Source: Megachile rotundata (taxonomy: Eukaryota > Arthropoda > Insecta > Hymenoptera > Megachilidae). From it: a DNA stretch of 64,000 bases. The first letter of the stretch is position 1. Each line of letters opens with the position of its first letter. The notes under the pieces are model-generated. The model did no database searches. It had not been told where the DNA came from and saw only the letters and a list, made by a program, of their open reading frames with translations. Position numbers and translations under genes: made by a program. The stretch is from positions 1 to 64,000 of the forward strand of contig NW_027474175.1 of NCBI RefSeq assembly GCF_050947335.1, given 5' to 3'. This document shows positions 12,074-27,000 of the stretch, one piece after another.

Positions 12074-15000
12074 ATTAGCCATATTATGCTTATATGATCG
12101 ACAGAACGAGAATTACTATACTCACTACTCTTAGTATTATCAATCTAACTCATATTATTAGCCATATTATGCTTATAATATCGATAGAACGACAATTACT
12201 ATACTTATTACTCTTATTATTATCAATCTAACTCATATTATTAGCCATATTATGCTTATATGATCGATAGAACGACAATTACTATACTTATTACTCTTAT
12301 TGTTATCAATCTAACTCATATTATTAGCCATATTATGCTTATATGATCGATAGAACGAGAATTACTATACTCACTACTCTTAGTATTATCAATCTAACTC
12401 ATATTATTAGCCATATTATGCTTATAATATCGATAGAACGACAATTACTATACTTATTACTGTTATTATTATCAATCTAACTCATATTATTAGCCATATT
12501 ATGCTTATATGATCGATAGAACGAGAATTACTATACTCACTACTCTTAGTATTATCAATCTAACTCATATTATTAGCCATATTATGCTTATAATATCGAT
12601 AGAACGACAATTACTATACTTATTACTGTTATTATTATCAATCTAACTCATATTATTAGCCATATTATGCTTAAAATATCGATAGAACGACAATTACTAT
12701 ACTTGTTACTGTTATTATTATCAATCTAACTCATATTATTAGCCATATTATGCTTATATGATCGATAGAACGGGAATTACTATACTCACTACTCTTAGTA
12801 TTATCAATCTAACTCATATTAATAGCCATATTATGCTTAAATGATCGATAGAACTACAATTACTATACTCATTACTCTTATTATTATCAATCTAACTCAT
12901 ATTATTAGCCATATTATGCTTATATGATGGATAGAACGAGAATTACTATACTCACTACTCTTAGTATTATCAATTTAACTCATATTATTAGCCATATTAT
13001 GCTTATATGATCGATTGAACGACAATTACTATACTTATTACTCTTATTATTATCAATCTAACTCATATTATTAGCCATATTATGCTTATATGATCGATAG
13101 AACGACAATTACTATACTTATTACTCTTATTGTTATCAATCTAACTCATATTATTAGCCATATTATGCTTATATGATCGATAGAACGAGAATTACTATAC
13201 TCACTACTCTTAGTATTATCAATCTAACTCATATTATTAGCCATATTATGCTTATATGATCGATAGAACGACAATTACTATACTTATTACTCTTATTATT
13301 ATCAATCTAACTCATATTATTAGCCATATTATGCTTATATGATCGATAGAACGACAATTACTATACTTATTACTCTTATTGTTATCAATCTAACTCATAT
13401 TATTAGCCATATTATGCTTATATGATCGACAGAACGAGAATTACTATACTCACTACTCTTAGTATTATCAATCTAACTCATATTATTAGCCATATTATGC
13501 TTATAATATCGATAGAACGACAATTACTATACTTATTACTCTTATTATTATCAATCTAACTCATATTATTAGCCATATTATGCTTATATGATCGATAGAA
13601 CGACAATTACTATACTTATTACTCTTATTGTTATCAATCTAACTCATATTATTAGCCATATTATGCTTATATGATCGATAGAACGAGAATTACTATACTC
13701 ACTACTCTTAGTATTATCAATCTAACTCATATTATTAGCCATATTATGCTTATAATATCGATAGAACGACAATTACTATACTTATTACTGTTATTATTAT
13801 CAATCTAACTCATATTATTAGCCATATTATGCTTATATGATCGATAGAACGAGAATTACTATACTCACTACTCTTAGTATTATCAATCTAACTCATATTA
13901 TTAGCCATATTATGCTTATAATATCGATAGAACGACAATTACTATACTTATTACTGTTATTATTATCAATCTAACTCATATTATTAGCCATATTATGCTT
14001 AAATGATCGATAGAACTACAATTACTATACTCATTACTCTTATTATTATCAATCTAACTCATATTATTAGCCATATTATGCTTATATGATCGATAGAACG
14101 AGAATTACTATACTCACTACTCTTAATATTATTACTCTAACACATATTATTAGCCATATTATGCTTATATGATCGATAGAACGAGAATTACTATACTCAC
14201 TACTCTTAGTATTATCAATCTAACTCATATTATTAGCCACATTATGCTTATAATATCGATAGAACGACAATTACTATACTTATTACTGTTATTATTATCA
14301 ATCTAACTCATATTATTAGCCATATTATGCCTAAATGATCGATAGAACTACAATTACTATACTCATTACTCTTATTATTATCAATCTAACTCATATTACT
14401 AGCCATATTATGCTTATATGATCAATAGAACGAGAATTACTATACTCACTACTCTTAGTATTATCAATTTAACTCATATTATTAGCCATATTATGCTTAT
14501 ATGATCGATTGAACGACAATTACTATACTTATTACTCTTATTATTATCAATCTAACTCATATTATTAGCCATATTATGCTTATATGATCGATAGAACGAC
14601 AATTACTATACTTATTACTCTTATTGTTATCAATCTAACTCATATTATTAGCCATATTATGCTTATATGATCGATAGAACGAGAATTACTATACTCACTA
14701 CTCCTAGTATTATCAATCTAACTCATATTATTAGCCATATTATGCTTATATTATCGATAGAACGACAATTACTCTACTTATTACTCTTATTATTATCAAT
14801 CTAACTCATATTATTAACCATATTATGCTTATATGATCGATAGCACGACAATTACTATACTTATTACTCTTATTATTATCAATCTAACTCATATTATTAG
14901 CCATATTATGCTTATATGATCGATAGAACGACAATTACTATACTTATTACTCTTATTGTTATCAATCTAACTCATATTATTAGCCATATTATGCTTATAT

Positions 15001-18000
15001 GATCGACAGAACGAGAATTACTATACTCACTACTCTTAGTATTATCAATCTAACTCATATTATTAGCCATATTATGCTTATAATATCGATAGAACGACAA
15101 TTACTATACTTATTACTCTTATTATTATCAATCTAACTCATATTATTAGCCATATTATGCTTATATGATCGATAGAACGACAATTACTATACTTATTACT
15201 CTTATTGTTATCAATCTAACTCATATTATTAGCCATATTATGCTTATATGATCGATAGAACGAGAATTACTATACTCACTACTCTTAGTATTATCAATCT
15301 AACTCATATTATTAGCCATATTATGCTTATATGATCGATAGAACGAGAATTACTATACTCACTACTCTTAATATTATTACTCTAACACATATTATTAGCC
15401 ATATTATGCTTATATGATCGATAGAACGAGAATTACTATACTCACTACTCTTAGTATTATCAATCTAACTCATATTATTAGCCACATTATGCTTATAATA
15501 TCGATAGAACGACAATTACTATACTTATTACTGTTATTATTATCAATCTAACTCATATTATTAGCCATATTATGCCTAAATGATCGATAGAACTACAATT
15601 ACTATACTCATTACTCTTATTATTATCAATCTAACTCATATTATTAGCCATATTATGCTTATATGATCGATAGAACGACAATTACTATACTTATTACTCT
15701 TATTGTTATCAATCTAACTCATATTATTAGCCATATTATGCTTATATGATCGATAGAACGAGAATTACTATACTCACTACTCTTATTATTATCAATCTAA
15801 CTCATATTATTAGCCATATTATGCTTATATGATCGATAGAACGACAATTACTATACTTATTACTCTTATTGTTATCAATCTAACTCATATTATTAGCCAT
15901 ATTATGCTTATATGATCGATAGAACGAGAATTACTATACTCACTACTCTTAGTATTATCAATCTAACTCATATTATTAGCCATATTATGCTTATATGATC
16001 GATAGAACGAGAATTACTATACTCACTACTCTTAATATTATTACTCTAACACATATTATTAGCCATATTATGCTTATATGATCGATAGAACGAGAATTAC
16101 TATACTCACTACTCTTAGTATTATCAATCTAACTCATATTATTAGCCACATTATGCTTATAATATCGATAGAACGACAATTACTATACTTATTACTGTTA
16201 TTATTATCAATCTAACTCATATTATTAGCCATATTATGCCTAAATGATCGATAGAACTACAATTACTATACTCATTACTCTTATTATTATCAATCTAACT
16301 CATATTATTAGCCATATTATGCTTATATGATCGATAGAACGACAATTACTATACTCACTACTCTTAGTATTATCAATCTAACTCATATTATTAGCCATAT
16401 TATGCTTATAATATCGATAGAACGACAATTACTATACTTATTACTCTTATTATTATCAATCTAACTCATATTATTAGCCATATTATGCTTATATGATCGA
16501 TAGAACGACAATTACTATACTTATTACTCTTATTGTTATCAATCTAACTCATATTATTAGCCATATTATGCTTATATGATCGATAGAACGAGAATTACTA
16601 TACTCACTACTCTTAGTATTATCAATCTAACTCATATTATTAGCCATATTATGCTTATATGATCGATAGAACGAGAATTACTATACTCACTACTCTTAAT
16701 ATTATTACTCTAACACATATTATTAGCCATATTATGCTTATATGATCGATAGAACGAGAATTACTATACTCACTACTCTTAGTATTATCAATTTAACTCA
16801 TATTATTAGCCATATTATGCTTATATGATCGATTGAACGACAATTACTATACTTATTACTCTTATTATTATCAATCTAACTCATATTATTAGCCATATTA
16901 TGCTTATATGATCGATAGAACGACAATTACTATACTTATTACTCTTATTGTTATCAATCTAACTCATATTATTAGCCATATTATGCTTATATGATCGATA
17001 GAACGAGAATTACTATACTCACTACTCCTAGTATTATCAATCTAACTCATATTATTAGCCATATTATGCTTATATTATCGATAGAACGACAATTACTCTA
17101 CTTATTACTCTTATTATTATCAATCTAACTCATATTATTAACCATATTATGCTTATATGATCGATAGCACGACAATTACTATACTTATTACTCTTATTAT
17201 TATCAATCTAACTCATATTATTAGCCATATTATGCTTATATGATCGATAGAACGACAATTACTATACTTATTACTCTTATTGTTATCAATCTAACTCATA
17301 TTATTAGCCATATTATGCTTATATGATCGACAGAACGAGAATTACTATACTCACTACTCTTAGTATTATCAATCTAACTCATATTACTAGCCATATTATG
17401 CTTATATGATCAATAGAACGAGAATTACTATACTCACTACTCTTAGTATTATCAATTTAACTCATATTATTAGCCATATTATGCTTATATGATCGATTGA
17501 ACGACAATTACTATACTTATTACTCTTATTATTATCAATCTAACTCATATTATTAGCCATATTATGCTTATATGATCGATAGAACGACAATTACTATACT
17601 TATTACTCTTATTGTTATCAATCTAACTCATATTATTAGCCATATTATGCTTATATGATCGATAGAACGAGAATTACTATACTCACTACTCCTAGTATTA
17701 TCAATCTAACTCATATTATTAGCCATATTATGCTTATATTATCGATAGAACGACAATTACTCTACTTATTACTCTTATTATTATCAATCTAACTCATATT
17801 ATTAGCCATATTATGCTTATATGATCGATAGAACGACAATTACTATACTTATTACTCTTATTATTATCAATCTAACTCATATTATTAGCCATATTATGCT
17901 TATATGATCGATAGAACGACAATTACTATACTTATTACTCTTATTGTTATCAATCTAACTCATATTATTAGCCATATTATGCTTATATGATCGACAGAAC

Positions 18001-18740
18001 GAGAATTACTATACTCACTACTCTTAGTATTATCAATCTAACTCATATTATTAGCCATATTATGCTTATAATATCGATAGAACGACAATTACTATACTTA
18101 TTACTCTTATTATTATCAGTCTAACTCATATTATTAGCCATATTATGCTTATATGATCGATAGAACGACAATTACTATACTTATTACTCTTATTGTTATC
18201 AATCTAACTCATATTATTAGCCATATTATGCTTATATGATCGATAGAACGAGAATTACTATACTCACTACTCTTAGTATTATCAATCTAACTCATATTAT
18301 TAGCCATATTATGCTTATAATATCGATAGAACGACAATTACTATACTTATTACTGTTATTATTATCAATCTAACTCATATTATTAGCCATATTATGCTTA
18401 TATGATCGATAGAACGAGAATTACTATACTCACTACTCTTAGTATTATCAATCTAACTCATATTATTAGCCATATTATGCTTATAATATCGATAGAACGA
18501 CAATTACTATACTTATTACTGTTATTATTATCAATCTAACTCATATTATTAGCCATATTATGCTTAAATGATCGATAGAACTACAATTACTATACTCATT
18601 ACTCTTATTATTATCAATCTAACTCATATTATTAGCCATATTATGCTTATATGATCGATAGAACGAGAATTACTATACTCACTACTCTTAATATTATTAC
18701 TCTAACACATATTATTAGCCATATTATGCTTATATGATCG
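12074..18740 (+). repeat. Block B, copy 2 (80-monomer unit)
   Basis: Second tandem copy of the large unit, matching copy 1 landmark by landmark. It carries two extra monomers at about 13781-13946 (a CTGTTATT head with a C73G tail, then a B monomer with a TATAATATCG tail). These look like a duplication of the adjacent pair. Matching ends near 12100 against 18740, where one copy has GATCGACAG and CCATATT and the other GATCGATAG and CCACATT. Overall similarity appears close to identity. Confidence 0.88.
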
Positions 18741-21310
18741 ATAGAACGAGAATTACTATACTCACTACTCTTAGTATTATCAATCTAACTCATATTATTA
18801 GCCACATTATGCTTATAATATCGATAGAACGACAATTACTATACTTATTACTGTTATTATTATCAATCTAACTCATATTATTAGCCATATTATGCCTAAA
18901 TGATCGATTAGAACTACAATTACTATACTCATTACTCTTATTATTATCAATCTAACTCATATTACTAGCCATATTATGCTTATATGATCAATAGAACGAG
19001 AATTACTATACTCACTACTCTTAGTATTATCAATTTAACTCATATTATTAGCCATATTATGCTTATATGATCGATTGAACGACAATTACTATACTTATTA
19101 CTCTTATTATTATCAATCTAACTCATATTATTAGCCATATTATGCTTATATGATCGATAGAACGACAATTACTATACTTATTACTCTTATTGTTATCAAT
19201 CTAACTCATATTATTAGCCATATTATGCTTATATGATCGATAGAACGAGAATTACTATACTCACTACTCCTAGTATTATCAATCTAACTCATATTATTAG
19301 CCATATTATGCTTATATTATCGATAGAACGACAATTACTCTACTTATTACTCTTATTATTATCAATCTAACTCATATTATTAACCATATTATGCTTATAT
19401 GATCGATAGCACGACAATTACTATACTTATTACTCTTATTATTATAAATCTAACTCATATTATTAGCCATATTATGCTCATATGATCGATAGAACGAGAA
19501 TTACTATACTCACTACTCTTAGTATTATCAATCTAACTCATATTATTAGCCATATTATGCTTATATGATCGATAGAACGACAATTACTATACTTATTACT
19601 CTTATTATTATCAATCTAACTCATATTATTAGCCATATATGCTTATATGATCGATAGAACGAGAATTACTATACTCACTACTCTTAGTATTATCAATCTA
19701 ACTCATATTATTAGCCATATTATGCTTATATGATCGATAGAACGAGAATTACTATACTCACTACTCTTAGTATTATCAATCTATCTCATATTATTAGCCA
19801 CATTATGCTTATAATATCGATAGAACGACAATTACTATACTTATTACTGTTATTATTATCAATCTAACTCATATTATTAGCCATATTATGCTTAAATGAT
19901 CGATAGAACTACAATTACTATACTCATTACTCTTATTATTATCAATCTAACTCATATTATTAGCCATATTATGCTTATATGATCGATAGAACGAGAATTA
20001 CTATACTCACTACTCTTAATATTATTACTCTAACACATATTATTAGCCATATTATGCTTATATGATCGATAGAACGAGAATTACTATACTCACTACTCTT
20101 AGTATTATCAATCTAACTCATATTATTAGCCACATTATGCTTATAATATCGATAGAACGACAATTACTATACTTATTACTGTTATATTATCAATCTAACT
20201 CATATTATTAGCCATATTATGCCTAAATGATCGATAGAACTACAATTACTATACTCATTACTCTTATTATTATCAATCTAACTCATATTACTAGCCATAT
20301 TATGCTTATATGATCAATAGAACGAGAATTACTATACTCACTACTCTTAGTATTATCAATTTAACTCATATTATTAGCCATATTATGCTTATATGATCGA
20401 TTGAACGACAATTACTATACTTATTACTCTTATTATTATCAATCTAACTCATATTATTAGCCATATTATGCTTATATGATCGATAGAACGACAATTACTA
20501 TACTTATTACTCTTATTGTTATCAATCTAACTCATATTATTAGCCATATTATGCTTATATGATCGATAGAACGAGAATTACTATACTCACTACTCCTAGT
20601 ATTATCAATCTAACTCATATTATTAGCCATATTATGCTTATATTATCGATAGAACGACAATTACTCTACTTATTACTCTTATTATTATCAATCTAACTCA
20701 TATTATTAACCATATTATGCTTATATGATCGATAGCACGACAATTACTATACTTATTACTCTTATTATTATAAATCTAACTCATATTATTAGCCATATTA
20801 TGCTCATATGATCGATAGAACGAGAATTACTATACTCACTACTCTTAGTATTATCAATCTAACTCATATTATTAGCCATATTATGCTTATATGATCGATA
20901 GAACGACAATTACTATACTTATTACTCTTATTATTATCAATCTAACTCATATTATTAGCCATATTATGCTTATATGATCGATAGAACGAGAATTACTACA
21001 CTCACTACTCCTTAGTATTATCAATTAACTCATATTATTAGCCATATTATGCTTATATGATCGATAGAACGAGAATTACTATACTCACTACTCTTAGTAT
21101 TATCAATCTATCTCATATTATTAGCCACATTATGCTTATAATATCGATAGAACGACAATTACTATACTTATTACTGTTATTATTATCAATCTAACTCATA
21201 TTATTAGCCATATTATGCTTAAATGATCGATAGAACTACAATTACTATACTCATTACTCTTATTATTATCAATCTAACTCATATTATTAGCCATATTATG
21301 CTTATATGAT
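18480..21310 (+). repeat. Block C: 16-monomer (1328-bp) tandem duplication
   Basis: Two consecutive units repeat the order CTGTTATT, TAAATGATCG, AATATT variant (18686 and 20014), CCACATT, CCTAAATG, ATTACTAGCC, GATCAATAG, GATCGATTG, ACTCCTAG, TAGCACGAC, TTATAAATC, GCTCATATG (19476 and 20802) and CTATCTCAT. The spacing is 1328 bp except where private single-base indels shift it. Identity is visibly lower in length than in other blocks because of those indels. It ends where TAGATCGAG replaces TAGAACGAG (about 21314). Confidence 0.82.
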
Positions 21311-22660
21311 CGATAGATCGAGAATTACTATACTCACTACTCTTAGTATTATCAATTTAACTCATATTATTAGCCATATTATGCTTATATGATCGATTGA
21401 ACGACAATTACTATACTTATTACTCTTATTATTATCAATCTAACTCATATTATTAGCCATATTATGCTTATATGATCGATAGAACGACAATTACTATACT
21501 TATTACTCTTATTGTTATCAATCTAACTCATATTATTAGCCATATTATGCTTATATGATCGATAGAACGACATTTACTATACTTATTACACTCACTACTA
21601 TCAATCTAACTCATGTTATTAACCATATTATGCAGATATGATCGAATAGAAAACGACAATTACTATACTTATTACTGTTATTATTATCAATCTAACTCGT
21701 ATTATTAGACATATTATGCTTAAATGATTGATAGAACGACAATTACTTACTTATTACTCTTATTATTATCAATCTAACTCGTATTATTAGCCATATTATG
21801 CTTATATGATCGATAGAACGACAATTACTATACTCATTACTCTTATTATTATCAATCTAACTCATATTATTAGCCATATTATGCTTATATGATCGGTAGA
21901 ACGACACTTACTATACTCATTACTCTTATTATTATCAATCTAACTCGTATTATTAGCCATATTATGCTTATATGATCGACAGAACGACAATTACTATACT
22001 TATTACACTCACTATTATCAATCTAACTCATGTTATTAACCATATTATGCAGATATGATCGATAGAACGACAATTACTATACTTATTACTCTTATTATTA
22101 TCAATCTAACTCATTTTATTAGCCATATTATGCTTATATGATCGATAGAACGACAATTACTATACTTATTACTCTTATTATTATAAATCTAACTCATATA
22201 TTAGCCATATTATGCTTATATGATCGATAGAACGAGAATTACTATACTCACTACTCTTAGTATTACCAATCTAACTCATATTATTAGCCATATTATGCTT
22301 ATATGATCGATAGAACGACAATTACTATACTCATTACTCTTATTATTATCAATCTAACTCATATTATTAGCCATATTATGCTTATATGATCGATAGAACG
22401 AGAATTACTATACTCACTACTCTTAGTATTATCAATTTAACTCATATTATTAGCCATATTATGCTTATATGATCGATAGAACGAGAATTACTATACTCAC
22501 TACTCTTAGTATTACCAATCTAACTCATATTATTAGCCATATTATGCTTATATGATCGATAGAACGACAATTACTATACTCATTACTCTTATTATTATCA
22601 ATCTAACTCATATTATTAGCCATATTATGCTTATATGATCGATTGAACGACAATTACTAT
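18908..22660 (+). repeat. Indel-rich patch of the satellite
   Basis: Ten of the 16 monomer-length changes I found in the window lie here: +1 near 18909, -1 near 19638, -1 near 20183, +1 near 21010, -1 near 21024, +1 near 21645, +2 near 21650, -1 near 21747, -1 near 22200 and -1 near 22660. The equivalent block H copy at 46.0-48.9 kb has none of those in the shared part. The patch is still ordinary satellite in sequence and orientation. It could be an older, less homogenised stretch or residual assembly error. Confidence 0.85.
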
Positions 22661-23200
22661 CTTATTACTCTTATTATTATCAATCTAACTCATATTATTA
22701 GCCATATTATGCTTATATGATCGATAGAACGACAATTACTATACTTATTACTCTTATTGTTATCAATCTAACTCATATTATTAGCCATATTATGCTTATA
22801 TGATCGATAGAACGAGAATTACTATACTCACTACTCTTAGTATTATCAATCTAACTCATATTATTAGCCTTATTATGCTTATATGATCGATAGAACGACA
22901 ATTACTGTACTTGTTACTCTTATTATTATCAATCTAACTCATATTATTAGCCATATTATGCCTATATGATCGATAGAACGAGAATTAATATACTCACTAC
23001 TCTTAGTATTATCAATCTAACTCATATTATTAGCCATATTATGCTTATATGATCGATAGAACGACAATTACTATACTTATTACTCTTATTATTATCAATC
23101 TAACTCATATTATTAACCATATTATGCAGATATGATCGATCGCACGACATTTGCTATACCTATTACTCTTTTTATTATGAATCTAACTCATATTATTAAC
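20300..23200 (+). repeat. Block H, copy 1
   Basis: The same order of variants as at 46.0-48.9 kb, offset by 25730-25732 bp depending on local indels (310 monomers). Landmarks are GATCAATAG, ACTCCTAG, TAGCACGAC, GCTCATATG, TAGATCGAG, CACTACTATC, the rare GATCGGTAGAACGACAC (21891), CATTTTATT, TTACCAATC, AGCCTTATT and CGATCGCAC (23137). This copy carries most of the window's indels. Confidence 0.85.
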
Positions 23201-23339
23201 CATATTATGCTTAAATGATCGATAGAACTACAATTACTATACTCATTACTCTTATTATTATCAATCTAACTCATATTATTAGCCATATTATGCTTATATG
23301 ATCGATAGAACGAGAATTACTATACTCACTACTCTTAGT

Positions 23340-24700
23340 ATTATCAATCTAACTCATATTATTAGCCATATTATGCTTATAATATCGATAGAACGACAAT
23401 TACTATACTTATTACTGTTATTATTATCAATCTAACTCATATTATTAGCCATATTATGCTTAAATGATCGATAGAACTACAATTACTATACTCATTACTC
23501 TTATTATTATCAATCTAACTCATATTATTAGCCATATTATGCTTATATGATCGATAGAACGAGAATTACTATACTCACTACTCTTAGTATTATCAATTTA
23601 ACTCATATTATTAGCCATATTATGCTTATATGATCGATAGAACGACAATTACTATACTTATTACTCTTATTATTATCAATCTAACTCATATTATTAGCCA
23701 TATTATGCCTATATGATCGATAGAACGAGAATTACTATACTCACTACTCTTAGTATTATCAATCTAACTCATATTATTAGCCATATTATGCTTATATGAT
23801 CGATAGAACGAGAATTACTATACTCACTACTCTTAGTATTATCAATTTAACTCATATTATTAGCCATATTATGCTTATATGATCGATAGAACGAGAATTA
23901 CTATACTCACTACTCTTAGTATTATCAATCTAACTCATATTATTAGCCATATTATGCTTATAATATCGATAGAACGACAATTACTATACTTATTACTGTT
24001 ATTATTATCAATCTAACTCATATTATTAGCCATATTATGCTTATATGATCGATAGAACGAGAATTACTATACTCACTACTCTTAGTATTATCAATCTAAC
24101 TCATATTATTAGCCATATTATGCTTATAATATCGATAGAACGACAATTACTATACTTATTACTGTTATTATTATCAATCTAACTCATATTATTAGCCATA
24201 TTATGCTTAAATGATCGATAGAACTACAATTACTATACTCATTACTCTTATTATTATCAATCTAACTCATATTATTAGCCATATTATGCTTATATGATCG
24301 ATAGAACGACAATTACTGTACTTATTACTCTTATTATTATCAATCTAACTCATATTATTAGCCATATTATGCCTATATGATCGATAGAACGAGAATTAAT
24401 ATACTCACTACTCTTAGTGTTATCAATCTAACTCATATTATTAGCCATATTATGCTTATATGATCGATAGAACGACAATTACTATACTTATTACTCTTAT
24501 TATTATCAATCTAACTCATATTATTAGCCATATTATGCTTATATGATCGATAGAACGAGAATTACTATACTCACTACTCTTAGTATTATCAATCTAACTC
24601 ATATTATTAGCCATATCATGCTTAAAATATCGATAGAACGACAATTACTATACTTATTACTGTTATTATTATCAATCTAACTCATATTATTAGCCATATT
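23340..24700 (+). repeat. Satellite segment shared with 51.1-52.6 kb
   Basis: Mixed B, CTGTTATT and TAAATGATCG monomers. The order around the rare CTTAGTGTTATC (G at 24419), the CCATATCATGC middle and the ACGGGAATT tail is the same as around 52222, 335 monomers further on (27803 bp, that is 335 x 83 minus 2, matching the net indels between). Confidence 0.75.
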
Positions 24701-27000
24701 ATGCTTATATGATCGATAGAACGGGAATTACTATACTCACTACTCTTAGTATTATCAATTTAACTCATATTATTAGCCATATTATGCTTATATGATCGAT
24801 TGAACGACAATTACTATTCTTATTACTCTTATTATTATCAATCTAACTCATATTATTAGCCATATTATGCTTATATGATCGATAGAACGACAATTACTAT
24901 ACCTATTACTCTTATTGTTATCAATCTAACTCATATTATTAGCCATATTATGCTTATATGATCGATAGAACGAGAATTACTATACTCACTACTCTTAGTA
25001 TTATCAATCTAACTCATATTATTAGCCTTATTATGCTTATATGATCGATAGAACGACAATTACTGTACTTATTACTCTTATTATTATCAATCTAACTCAT
25101 ATTATTAGCCATATTATGCCTATATGATCGATAGAACGAGAATTAATATACTCACTACTCTTAGTATTATCAATCTAACTCATATTATTAGCCATATTAT
25201 GCTTATATGATCGATAGAACGACAATTACTATACTTATTACTCTTATTATTATCAATCTAACTCATATTATTAGCCATATTATGCTTATATGATCGATAG
25301 AACGAGAATTACTATACTCACTACTCTTAGTATTATCAATCTAACTCATATTATTAGCCATATTATGCTTATATGATCGATAGAACGACAATTACTATAC
25401 TTATTACTGTTATTATTATCAATCTAACTCATATTATTAGCCATATTATGCTTATATGATCGATAGAACGGGAATTACTATACTCACTACTCTTAGTATT
25501 ATCAATCTAACTCATATTATTAGCCATATTATGCTTATAATATCGATAGAACGACAATTACTATACTTATTACTGTTATTATTATCAATCTTACTCATAT
25601 TAATAGCCATATTATGCTTAAATGATCGATAGAACTACAATTACTATACTCATTACTCTTATTATTATCAATCTAACTCATATTATTAGCCATATTATGC
25701 TTATATGATCGATAGAACGAGAATTACTATACTCACTACTCTTAGTATTATCAATTTAACTCATATTATTAGCCATATTATGCTTATATGATCGATTGAA
25801 CGACAATTACTATTCTTATTACTCTTATTATTATCAATCTAACTCATATTATTAGCCATATTATGCTTATATGATCGATAGAACGACAATTACTATACTT
25901 ATTACTCTTATTGTTATCAATCTAACTCATATTATTAGCCATATTATGCTTATATGATCGATAGAACGAGAATTACTATACTCACTACTCTTAGTATTAT
26001 CAATTTAACTCATATTATTAGCCATATTATGCTTATATGATCGATTGAACGACAATTACTATTCTTATTACTCTTATTATTATCAATCTAACTCATATTA
26101 TTAGCCATATTATGCTTATATGATCGATAGAACGACAATTACTATACTTATTACTCTTATTGTTATCAATCTAACTCATATTATTAGCCATATTATGCTT
26201 ATATGATCGATAGAACGAGAATTACTATACTCACTACTCTTAGTATTATCAATCTAACTCATATTATTAGCCTTATTATGCTTATATGATCGATAGAACG
26301 ACAATTACTGTACTTATTACTCTTATTATTATCAATCTAACTCATATTATTAGCCATATTATGCCTATATGATCGATAGAACGAGAATTAATATACTCAC
26401 TACTCTTAGTATTATCAATCTAACTCATATTATTAGCCATATTATGCTTATATGATCGATAGAACGACAATTACTATACTTATTACTCTTATTATTATCA
26501 ATCTAACTCAAATTATTAGCCATATTATGCTTATATGATCGATAGAACGAGAATTACTATACTCACTACTCTTAGTATTATCAATCTAACTCATATTATT
26601 AGCCATATTATGCTTAAAATATCGATAGAACGACAATTACTATACTTATTACTGCTATTATTATCAATCTAACTCATATTATTAGCCATATTATGCTTAT
26701 ATGATCGATAGAACGGGAATTACTATACTCACTACTCTTAGTATTATCAATCTAACTCATATTATTAGCCATATTATGCTTATAATATCGATAGAACGAC
26801 AATTACTATACTTATTACTGTTATTATTATCAATCTAACTCATATTAATAGCCATATTATGCTTAAATGATCGATAGAACTACAATTACTATACTCATTA
26901 CTCTTATTATTATCAATCTAACTCATATTATTAGCCATATTATGCTTATATGATCGATAGAACGAGAATTACTATACTCACTACTCTTAGTATTATCAAT
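24700..27000 (+). repeat. Block D: 15-monomer (1245-bp) duplication with inserted trimer
   Basis: The segment from about 24700 recurs after 996 bp at first (TACTATTCTT at 24815 and 25811) and then after 1245 bp (AGCCTTATT at 25026 and 26271), because one extra 249-bp trimer lies in the second copy (TATTCTT at 25811 and 26060). The second copy has diagnostic changes used throughout block E: CTCAAATTATT (26507) and ACTGCTATT (26651). Confidence 0.78.

Noticed and set aside
21641..21652. Insertion of foreign sequence
   Set aside because: ATCGAATAGAAAACG looked odd but is the ordinary ATCGATAGAACG with one and two extra A bases.
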